Shown piece after piece: positions 1 to 8,300 of a DNA stretch of 51,059 bases. Within the stretch, counting starts at the first letter, position 1; every line of letters begins with the position of its first letter. Below the pieces are notes generated by a model. It worked only from the letters and a program-made list of their open reading frames with translations. It was not told the origin of the DNA and searched no databases. The stretch lies in the IMG/VR virus record IMGVR_UViG_3300027801_000035, positions 1 through 51,059 of that record. One strand, given 5' to 3'. The stretch is from a virus. The translations under genes were made by a program, and so were the position numbers.

Positions 1-95
1 GCAAGAAGTGGATCCATTGCATTTACTTCTGCAATAGTATATTGCAGTTCGTCTTCTTGTAAGTTTTCTTTTCTGTTTTCGTGTTTAAATGCCAT
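1..95 (-). CDS. Partial hypothetical protein at the left edge
   Basis: Reading leftwards from an ATG at 95-93, an open frame runs off the window edge. It gives about 31 residues starting MAFKHENRKENLQEDELQYT, charged and rich in Glu, Lys and Gln. It lies 8 bp downstream of the stop of the reverse-strand fibre gene, so both are probably on one late transcript. A small gene directly after a fibre could encode an assembly factor or a further fibre part, but the visible piece matches no family I recognise. No strong Shine-Dalgarno sequence precedes it, so translation may be coupled to the fibre gene. Confidence 0.55.
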   Translation of the reverse strand, partial: MAFKHENRKENLQEDELQYTIAEVNAMDPLL

Positions 96-103
96 AATAG
101 TTT

Positions 104-3031
104 TTAGCTTCCGTCATGGTTTCTGTGTCTGTTGAATGGATCAATGATTGGATTACTCGTCCACGTATTAACTGTATTTGTTAAGGTACCTGTTGCGGTT
201 AGTGCAGCCCAAGAATCATTCGTGGATTTAAGTCCAATTCGGATATACTCATCTATATTTGCAAAAACCCTGTTACTCGCGAGTGAAGCGCTGCCGCTGA
301 GATTGCCACATTGTGTACCCACCCAAACGTAAAGATATCTTTGATTATCATTATCTGGACCACTTATTGAAAAACTCGAGTGAGTGTAAGTAAACTTGGT
401 ATTTGGAAACACAGGATTTACTGAGCCATAGCCGACATCCAGCGAGGCGGAGCTCTTTTGTTGAGTTTGATTTTGTAAATCAAGCAAGGAGGTAGAATCT
501 GTTTGTGACCATGTTGCTCGTAGAGTTATAAGGAATTTCGTTTCACCCCCGTCAGTCTGGCTTCCAAATCGTGCGATGTGTTCGAGGCCGTCTTTTCCAA
601 TAATTCCTCCAGTGAAACCAGCGTTGTTGTTATTTGCGACTGTTGTGGAAGAAGAAGATGTGCCACCCGTAACAGTATCTGCTGTCGTAAACACGGTTGC
701 TCCAACTTGTTCATATTCAATAAAGTCTGTAGTCACAGTACCGGTACTGTGGGCTTCTGTAATTGTAAATGTATCTGTAATAGTTCCACTCGCAAGTGAA
801 GAACTTCCACTAATTGATTCTCCAATTACAAATCCAGTTTTATCTGCAACTTTGATTTTACATCTACCAATAAGATCGATCTCAAAAGGAAGATTATATA
901 ATTGCAATTTTGAGATATTTGTTGGATGAGTTACATAATCATTTGCATCTAATTTGAGAAAGTGCATGACTGGCGGGGAATCGACGTTGTAATTACTAAT
1001 TAACGTGCCTGGCTGAGTATTACGGGGTGATTCATCCCTTCGAGAGAAAGCGGTTGTGTATATCACGCCGCCAGCGTCATTAAGGACGGTACCATCGGAC
1101 GGTGTTAAGTAGTTGTACAATTCGGGTTTAACATTTGATGCGCTGCCCCAGGTTGATACCGTTTTCGTGTTTATAATTCCATACGTGCCATCAGTATCCA
1201 CTATTTGGGTACTGCTAGCCATCATGCCGTTATTGAAATTTATGCTGTGGCCAGACGATGAAGTAATTGTACCAGTAGGTATTGCTTGTAGTATCTCGAT
1301 TGGATTAGCGGGAGCCCAATACATTCTAGCGCATAGAGGAACATGGCCACGATTTACTTGGCCAAGCGTGCCGTAGGAGTCGTGTGTCCAGGTATGGGTA
1401 TCATATACTGGGCGATACTTGATCAGAGTGATTCTGACTACTAGAGGTAAAGGATCGTAATTTGATCCGCTTGTATTTTTCATTAAAACACAAATATCGC
1501 CAACTGCAAATCCATCCATGGAACCAGAAACGCTGGAGGTGGCTGGATCATGCGTTATATTTGCATTAGGGTTCAACGGGTTACCAGTTTCGGGATGGGT
1601 CGCGGGGAAAGTGAACACTCCGCCGCCTGTGAGGCCGCGCACGTCGGTGCGGAAACCAGTATTTTCAATCCCTCCAGAATATCCTGTCCAATTAATATCT
1701 TGATAAGCATTTGCTATAGCATTACTTGGAACAGTTCCTATTTCAAGTTTACCACCTGCAATTTTAAGTGTTTCATCGTCAACATCAATCTTAATTTTAC
1801 CATTCGTATCAGTTGTTAATCCTCCTAGACTTTCGTCGTAACTAATCATATTACCAGTAACAATATTGTTACGAGCTACAAGAGTATTCACTACCGCTGT
1901 TCCAGAAGGAGCATGGAATATAAATCCTTTAGTGCCTAGATTAAAAGTATAAGTACCACTTCCATCAGGGCCTGTGATTTGTCCATCAAAGCCTCCATCA
2001 AGAGTTCCTTTTAAAGAAAGGTTATCAGATGTTATCGATGCAGATGTAATCGAGTTGGATATAACGGATCCGGTCGAAATTGAATTATTAGCAATATGAA
2101 TTGCAGTAACACCGCCTGCTGCAACTTGGTGAGCAGTCACTGCGTTGGCTGCTATTTGAGTTGCTGTAATAGAACATGCGTCAAGTGTAATTGTACCAAT
2201 TCTATTTGCACTAAGAGTACCTGTTGTTATTTGGTCTGCACTTAGAGAAAACGTTGAAATGGTTTGTGCAGTTATGTGATTTGCATTAACAGCGTCTGCA
2301 GATATTTGTTTTCCAGTAATTGAATTGGCTGCTATTTGTGTCGCTGTAACACTGTTAGCTAAGATATTATCTGCAGTAACAACATTAGCCCCAAGCATCG
2401 ACGAGTTGATTACTATCGAGTTTAATACTTGTGTTGTAATAGCATTTGTATCAATATTAGCTGCAGTAACAGTTATAGCATCAATCGTGGCGGTTGAAAT
2501 TGAATTTGCAGTAATAGAATTTGATGCAATTATACGTGCTGTTACTGAATTGCCTGAGAATTTATTAGTAGTAATTGAATTAACCGCTACGATATCTTGG
2601 CCAACCCAACTAGTTGAGCCTGTTGATGTTGCGCGATAAAGTTGAGTTGATTCTGTATCAACCCAAAGATCACCAACTGTAGTTGCGCTTGGAGCAGTAG
2701 CTTGTGAAAATGTTTTTACCTTAGCAGCTGCTAAGGTATTAGCGGCGTCTGCGTCGGTCTGAGCGGCCGCGGTCGCAGCAGTCGTAGAAGCACCAATACT
2801 ACTTGGTGTTATACTACTAGCAACGGTTGATGCCAATGAACTTGTTAAACCGGCCGAAGCTTCAGACGCTCCAACTGAATTTTCTGCTAGTTGAGCTGCA
2901 CCAATTGAATCAGTAAAAAGCAGATTAGATAACGTTATTCTTTTAGTTGTCCCTCCTGCTATTACAGGGATGATGATAGTGCCATCTGCTGCTGTTGCTT
3001 CGTCTAGTGCGGATATTTTTACTTCAGCCAT
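104..3031 (-). CDS. Tail fibre protein with adaptor-like N terminus and long polar repeat shaft
   Basis: 975 residues. The N terminus (KISALDEATAADGTIIIPVI, then TKRITLSNLL) is the kind of short module found at the virion end of many phage fibres. Residues about 110-145 hold a GDLWVDTESTQLY-type segment. From about 150 to 340 there is a degenerate repeat of roughly 8-12 residues built on I-T/S-A-x-x-I-A/S-A-N (for example ITATQIAANSITGKQISADA), as in fibrous shafts. The C-terminal half is a mosaic of beta-rich modules, including IGESISGSSSLASGT followed by a similar TVTGGTSSSSTTV. It is on the opposite strand to the baseplate genes and has its own late promoter and an AAAGGAA ribosome binding site. 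The C-terminal half uses visibly more GC-rich codons than the shaft, suggesting exchange of the receptor-binding part. Role as a fibre is inferred. Confidence 0.75.
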   Translation of the reverse strand: MAEVKISALDEATAADGTIIIPVIAGGTTKRITLSNLLFTDSIGAAQLAENSVGASEASAGLTSSLASTVASSITPSSIGASTTAATAAAQTDADAANTLAAAKVKTFSQATAPSATTVGDLWVDTESTQLYRATSTGSTSWVGQDIVAVNSITTNKFSGNSVTARIIASNSITANSISTATIDAITVTAANIDTNAITTQVLNSIVINSSMLGANVVTADNILANSVTATQIAANSITGKQISADAVNANHITAQTISTFSLSADQITTGTLSANRIGTITLDACSITATQIAANAVTAHQVAAGGVTAIHIANNSISTGSVISNSITSASITSDNLSLKGTLDGGFDGQITGPDGSGTYTFNLGTKGFIFHAPSGTAVVNTLVARNNIVTGNMISYDESLGGLTTDTNGKIKIDVDDETLKIAGGKLEIGTVPSNAIANAYQDINWTGYSGGIENTGFRTDVRGLTGGGVFTFPATHPETGNPLNPNANITHDPATSSVSGSMDGFAVGDICVLMKNTSGSNYDPLPLVVRITLIKYRPVYDTHTWTHDSYGTLGQVNRGHVPLCARMYWAPANPIEILQAIPTGTITSSSGHSINFNNGMMASSTQIVDTDGTYGIINTKTVSTWGSASNVKPELYNYLTPSDGTVLNDAGGVIYTTAFSRRDESPRNTQPGTLISNYNVDSPPVMHFLKLDANDYVTHPTNISKLQLYNLPFEIDLIGRCKIKVADKTGFVIGESISGSSSLASGTITDTFTITEAHSTGTVTTDFIEYEQVGATVFTTADTVTGGTSSSSTTVANNNNAGFTGGIIGKDGLEHIARFGSQTDGGETKFLITLRATWSQTDSTSLLDLQNQTQQKSSASLDVGYGSVNPVFPNTKFTYTHSSFSISGPDNDNQRYLYVWVGTQCGNLSGSASLASNRVFANIDEYIRIGLKSTNDSWAALTATGTLTNTVNTWTSNPIIDPFNRHRNHDGS

Positions 3032-3058
3032 AATTTTTAGTTCCTTTTGTTATATGTT

Positions 3059-3066
3059 TATTTATA
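3059..3066 (-). promoter_or_regulatory. Late promoter for the reverse-strand fibre gene
   Basis: The minus strand reads TATAAATA exactly here, 27 nt before the fibre ATG, with AAAGGAA in between as ribosome binding site. It sits back to back with the gp25 late promoter. Confidence 0.75.
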
Positions 3067-3088
3067 ATAGGAACAACCTTGAATCTCG

Positions 3089-3096
3089 TATAAATA
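3089..3096 (+). promoter_or_regulatory. Late promoter for gp25 (leaderless type)
   Basis: Exact TATAAATA box; the gp25 ATG follows after 5 nt (CAATT). With T4 late-promoter geometry the transcript would begin at or next to the ATG, leaving no room for a ribosome binding site. Confidence 0.8.
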
Positions 3097-3101
3097 CAAT
3101 T

Positions 3102-3536
3102 ATGCTGTTGTCAGATTATAATAAAAACGAAAAGGTTTCAAGAAATGTTGCGTCAAACAGACTTTACTCAGACATACCTTTATCGTTTGCGATTCATCCT
3201 AACACTAAGGATATTCGACCTATTACCGACATCGCAGCTGTGAGACAAGCAGTGAAAGTTTTAGTATTATCAAACTATGTAGATAGACCGTTTCATCCTG
3301 AACTTGGTGGAAATGTTACAGCGTACCTTTTTGAAAGTACAAATAAATTTACCGCCATCGCGCTAAGGGATGAAATCACACGTCTTTTAAGAAAAAATGA
3401 GCCAAGAATCAGTAATACTGAAGTGCAGATTGAAGTAAACGATGCGCAAAATAGAATATTAGTTACTATTCTTTTTACAATTAACTCATCTAACACAAAT
3501 ACAGAGGTTTCGTTTTTCCTCAATAGAATAAGATAA
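3102..3536 (+). CDS. gp25: Baseplate wedge subunit gp25
   Basis: 144 residues from the ATG at 3102, close to T4 gp25 (132). The frame is open further upstream (to 2970), but that extension crosses the divergent promoter region and part of the opposite-strand fibre gene, so I chose the ATG placed 5 nt after the TATAAATA box. The core IRPITDIAAVRQAVKVLVLS followed by NYVDRPFHPELGGNV is the GPW/gp25 signature (a conserved run ending in R-P-F-x-P-x-x-G). Proteins of this family form part of the wedge that attaches the baseplate inner ring to the sheath and are lysozyme-like in fold. It is first in the wedge operon, one nucleotide before gp6. Confidence 0.92.
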   Translation: MLLSDYNKNEKVSRNVASNRLYSDIPLSFAIHPNTKDIRPITDIAAVRQAVKVLVLSNYVDRPFHPELGGNVTAYLFESTNKFTAIALRDEITRLLRKNEPRISNTEVQIEVNDAQNRILVTILFTINSSNTNTEVSFFLNRIR

Positions 3537-3537
3537 T

Positions 3538-5355
3538 ATGAAACAGTTTAACGTTACAGAATTAGATTTCGACGAAATTAAAAATGCAATTAAAGCATAT
3601 TACAAAAGGGCAGATTCTACCTTTAGTGATTTTGACTATGAAGGTTCTGGTCTTAATCTGATTTTAGATATACTTGCGTATAACACACACTATAATGCTA
3701 TCTTAGCTCACTTAGCCGCGAATGAAGGATTTATCGCGTCTGCGCAATTAAGAAAAAACGTAGTAGCCCGTGCAAAAACACTTGGATACATTCCTCATAG
3801 TGTAAGTGCTTCTCGCATATCTCTTGCACTCACGAATGTAGATCAAAGCATTTTATCTATTCCAACAGGAACTACTTTTACTACGACCGACACATTAAGT
3901 GGTACGACATATTCGTTTGTGAATATAAGTGAGGTTGGTACTCCTACTGTTCCATTTGAAGTTTTTCAAGGTACTTTGAAAACTCGTAGTTTTGTTTTTG
4001 ATAGCCAGGCAGAAAATTTAAAATTTGAAATACCTGATGAAAGCATAGATATAACTAAGCTTACAGTAAGTAGCTTTCCAAATGCTAATTCTACACAGCA
4101 AGAAACATACTCTAAGTTCTCAGAACTAGCAGGGCTTGATGGAGATTCTTTAGTGTATTTTATCAGCGAGAATCCCAATGGCAAATACGAAGTTAGCTTT
4201 GGAGATGATATCATTGGTTCAAAGCCTTCGGCTGGAAGTATAATTAAAATTCAATATTTAGTAACTGACGGAATAGACGCTAATGGCTTATCAGCATTTA
4301 CAACCACAGATTCTTTGTTTGATAGCGTTGCAAGTAAACCAATCATCACTCCATCGGGCACATCAACTGGTGGAGGTAGTAAAGAAACGATTGAAAGTAT
4401 TCGTGCCAATGCACCTTTAAATTATCTTGCACAAAATAGGGCAGTTACACCTGATGACTATGTAGCGCTCGTGCGAAATAATGTCAACGCCTCGGCAGTG
4501 TCTGTTTGGGGAGGTGAAGATAACGCTGAACCCGAGTACGGTAGCGTTTTTATATCAATAAAACCTACGAATGGTGAAACATTATCTAACGCAGAAAAGG
4601 CTGCGCTTCTACCGGTTTTAAATAGGAAAGGCGTTCTTACTGTAAAACCAAAAATAGTAGATCCATCTTATGTATACCTTTATTTTGATGTATTTACAAA
4701 ATTCAATTCTACTCTTACTGATGCTGGTGAAGCAGGTATAAGTTCATTAATAAGAAATGGTTTAACTACATACAATAGCGCTTATCTTTCAGACTTCGAA
4801 GGCGTGTTTAGAAATTCACAACTATTGACTTATCTTGTAAATTTAGACACATCGATTTTGAGCGCAACATTAAGATTAAAGGCGTATAAAAAATTCACAG
4901 CCACTACTCTTAACACCGGCCAATATAAAATTAATTTTAATTTCGCGTTAGAAGAACCTGGCGATTCAACGGCTTCGTCAATATCGACAAGTGCGTTTAC
5001 AATTAATAATATTAAACATTATTTAGCAGATGAGCCATCTACTACACCGCACTTAAGAAACATATATCGGTATATCATTGACACTAATACAAAAATAAAT
5101 ATTATGGAAAAACGTAATGTTGGAACTATAGACACTCTAAGAGGTATAGTTACAATTGATGATTTTGATATTGATGCTGATGCTGAAATTTCTATTTTTG
5201 TAAAACCTGCATCGGCCGATATAGCTCCTTCAAGGAATGAAATAATAGAAATTGACGCAGGTGCGCATACAGTTATTAGCTCACAAATAGATTCTATCGC
5301 AACAGCTGGATCAACTGGAGCGATTGGTTATACCACAATATCAAGAGACGCATAA
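3538..5355 (+). CDS. gp6: Baseplate wedge subunit gp6
   Basis: 605 residues (T4 gp6 is 660). The N terminus (FDEIKNAIKAYYKRADSTFS, then DFDYEGSGLNLILDILAYNTH) is strongly typical of gp6 in T4-like phages. Residues about 280-330 (NAPLNYLAQNRAVTPDDYVA, then an acidic G-rich turn) match the baseplate J-like core that gp6 shares with other contractile injection systems. gp6 dimers form the ring that ties the wedges together and changes shape on contraction. It starts one nucleotide after the gp25 stop, and its stop overlaps the gp7 start by one base (TAATG), so the genes are probably translationally coupled. Confidence 0.93.
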   Translation: MKQFNVTELDFDEIKNAIKAYYKRADSTFSDFDYEGSGLNLILDILAYNTHYNAILAHLAANEGFIASAQLRKNVVARAKTLGYIPHSVSASRISLALTNVDQSILSIPTGTTFTTTDTLSGTTYSFVNISEVGTPTVPFEVFQGTLKTRSFVFDSQAENLKFEIPDESIDITKLTVSSFPNANSTQQETYSKFSELAGLDGDSLVYFISENPNGKYEVSFGDDIIGSKPSAGSIIKIQYLVTDGIDANGLSAFTTTDSLFDSVASKPIITPSGTSTGGGSKETIESIRANAPLNYLAQNRAVTPDDYVALVRNNVNASAVSVWGGEDNAEPEYGSVFISIKPTNGETLSNAEKAALLPVLNRKGVLTVKPKIVDPSYVYLYFDVFTKFNSTLTDAGEAGISSLIRNGLTTYNSAYLSDFEGVFRNSQLLTYLVNLDTSILSATLRLKAYKKFTATTLNTGQYKINFNFALEEPGDSTASSISTSAFTINNIKHYLADEPSTTPHLRNIYRYIIDTNTKINIMEKRNVGTIDTLRGIVTIDDFDIDADAEISIFVKPASADIAPSRNEIIEIDAGAHTVISSQIDSIATAGSTGAIGYTTISRDA

Positions 5356-8300
5356 TGTCACATTACCATAAAGCAACTTTCAATCCTTCTAGTCACGAGC
5401 GAGAAAAAGTAAGAGAAATTTTTCCTCAATACTTAGAGGAAAACGCAGAGAATCTTATTTCTTTTATTGAAGAATACTACACCTATTTAAATAGAGATGG
5501 TTATCCTTCTTACGAATTAGAACACATCATATCTGAAAATGATATAGATGCAACTTCAGCTAAGTACTTAGACGCAATTCAAAACGAGATTGCTAAAATC
5601 GTTCCTCAATCGCGAGTGGTTGATAGGAATACGCTTTATGCGCGTATAGTGCATTTCTATAAAACTAAAGGGACTATTGAAAGTGTAAATACCTTTTTTA
5701 AACTATTCTTTGATGACGATCCTAGTGTATATACACCAGGCCAAGACTTATTAAAATTGTCTTCGGGAAATTTTGTAATTGATACTAAACACTGGATTAC
5801 TAGCAACGTATTACACCGTTCAACGCGCGATGAGTTATTTACAGATTCAGGATTATCTATTGGCGTACTGAATCAACCTATATTTGGTAAAGATTTCGAA
5901 ATAAACTTTACAGCGCAGTTAAGTTCGACTCAGCCTGCAAGCAGAACATATTTACTTAGTACAAAAAATCCTTTAGCAAATCCGTATGTAACAATAAGTG
6001 GAACTACAGAGTTGCATGGGCCAGGAACAATTGATATTTTCAAAGATTCAACTGGAACTGGAATACTATTTCAGCAATCAGAATCGAGGAAGGTGACCAC
6101 ACTAAATTCGTCTGAAAGTGCAATCGCATATTTGTCTGGTGATGATGATATATACGACGATAAGTGGCACAACATAAGTTTATCGTATAAAGAAAACGAC
6201 GACGATATTACATTAGAGGTAAGTGGCAGCGATATAGTTGTATCTGAAAGTGGCGATGTCGGGGTAGACGGTACATACTTTCCAGAAGCATCAACGGGAA
6301 ATTTTATAAAGACCGGCACCGTGACTGAAGTAGTGGTTAGTGGTGAAGGCGCATCAGCTGGCGGCATATATAATGGAACATACGTTTATGATTCGACCGA
6401 AGAGGTTTGGTACAATACCACAAACACATCTGCGACGGTAGGCTATCAGGGATATTTCTACTTTAACGCTACAGCAAGTAGATGGCAATTTGCTAATTCG
6501 GCTGTCGCGGCGAAAACGATAGCAGATACCGCCATATACGCTTTTTTAAATCCGAGTATGTCTGAAGCCACAGGGTTTTGGACAGTCGATACAAATTCTA
6601 ATTGGACATCCTCGGGCGGTTCCGGTACTGGCTTCGCCGACAGCGCTGAAGACATGTCTTTTGCCACTGACGCGCTTAAGACTGGTTGGTATAGATCATT
6701 AGAAAACTCAGGTAAAGCATTTTCGGTTCGATCAGATAATTTGATAACGGGTGAACAATACATGGTCTCATCTCAAGGCCTTACCAGTTTGCAGGATTGG
6801 GATACAATTGGAGCCGCTTCCGCGAATCCAAGCGCGGGTGATACATTTACATACAATGGTGCAACTGGGAATCAATACCTGACGGTCGCGGCCCACGGCT
6901 TCGTAGAACACTATGTAAAACATTGGCATTACCGCGAATATACCAGTGCAACAGCTTACACCGTCAAATTCCGGCACGCGTTAGTAGATGATTTACATGT
7001 TGGAAGTGGAGCGACTGTTACGGTGGCCTATAGAGCATTAGAAGGCGAAGCTGATATTACTCGACAAGGCGGTTCTTCTGGTACACCGAGGGCAGATATT
7101 GCAAGTATCGTAAAGCTTCCCTTTATAAACGCCGTAACAGGAGAATCTAAACAAACCGCGACGATAGTAGTTAAGGTAGATAACGTAGAAAAGCTAAGGA
7201 CTAACATTCCAAATAATGGCGGATACTCTTTAGCAACCGAATCTCTTTCTATATTTTCGAAAAATAGATCTGCAAATACTTCTAATGATACCCGTGGTTC
7301 TATCACAGCGTTTAGTGTTGAAAACGCTTTTTCTAATGGTTTTGATTATAGATTTACTAAAAGCGATGCGTTGTCATTATCAACATTAGTAGATTTTAGT
7401 CCTAATTCTAATACTGGTAATATAACTTTAAATACTTCAGGTAGCGATTACACATCTGCTACTGCGCCTACCGTAACTGAAATCGCTTCATTTACGCTTT
7501 TAAACTTTTTGCCTGGATTAGATTCTCCTAACGGCGTGTACACAAAAAGTGGTACCGGAATAGCTGAGACGTGGACAGGGCCGAATGGTCACAAATTTGT
7601 TATTGAAGCTGAAGGAGGAGTTTACAATTGGCGTTTTTACGACGTAGACGATAATAATCCAAATATAGTATCGTCAGTAAATGCGGCGGGAGCGACAACA
7701 CTAGCGAAACCTTGGGAGATCGTAACAGAGTGGAATCCTTTCTTACCTCCATCAACTGTGTTGGAAGTTAACATACAAGATAAATGGAAATGGAGCGACA
7801 GCGCAACATCTTTAGGCGTTAAGCCTTCTAATTACCAACCTTTGCCTACTGTAGAATCTTATAAAGATGATACGAATGGGTTTTTATCCTCAGACAAAAA
7901 AATACAAGACTCAGAATTTTGGCAAGATTTTAGTTACGAAATTCGGACGAAGATCGAAGGATCTAAATGGAAAGATTCTTTCAATAGGTTAGTACATCCT
8001 GCCGGTTTAAAATTCTTTGTTAAGTTGTTGCTTGAATCTTCCGCGACTGGAAATTGGGATAAAGTAGAAACTTACATAGGTAGTTTTGAAAACGAAGATG
8101 CATGGTTATTTAATCTTCTTCCGCCCGCATTAAGAACACTTAATTCTTATGAAGGAACACACACACCTCGCTATCAGCCAGGGTGGTTATCATCTTTAAT
8201 CTCTCTCTTCGTACAAGCTTTTGCTAATATATCACAGCGAGGATTTTTCAACGGTGTAAATTATCGTGATGGACAAGACGTTGCATCTTCAAGTTTTGTA

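Noticed and set aside
2970-3101. Upstream extension of the gp25 frame to an ATG at 2970
   Set aside because: It would run through the divergent promoter region and into the opposite-strand fibre gene, and give a non-conserved N terminus. The ATG at 3102 fits the late box and the usual gp25 length.
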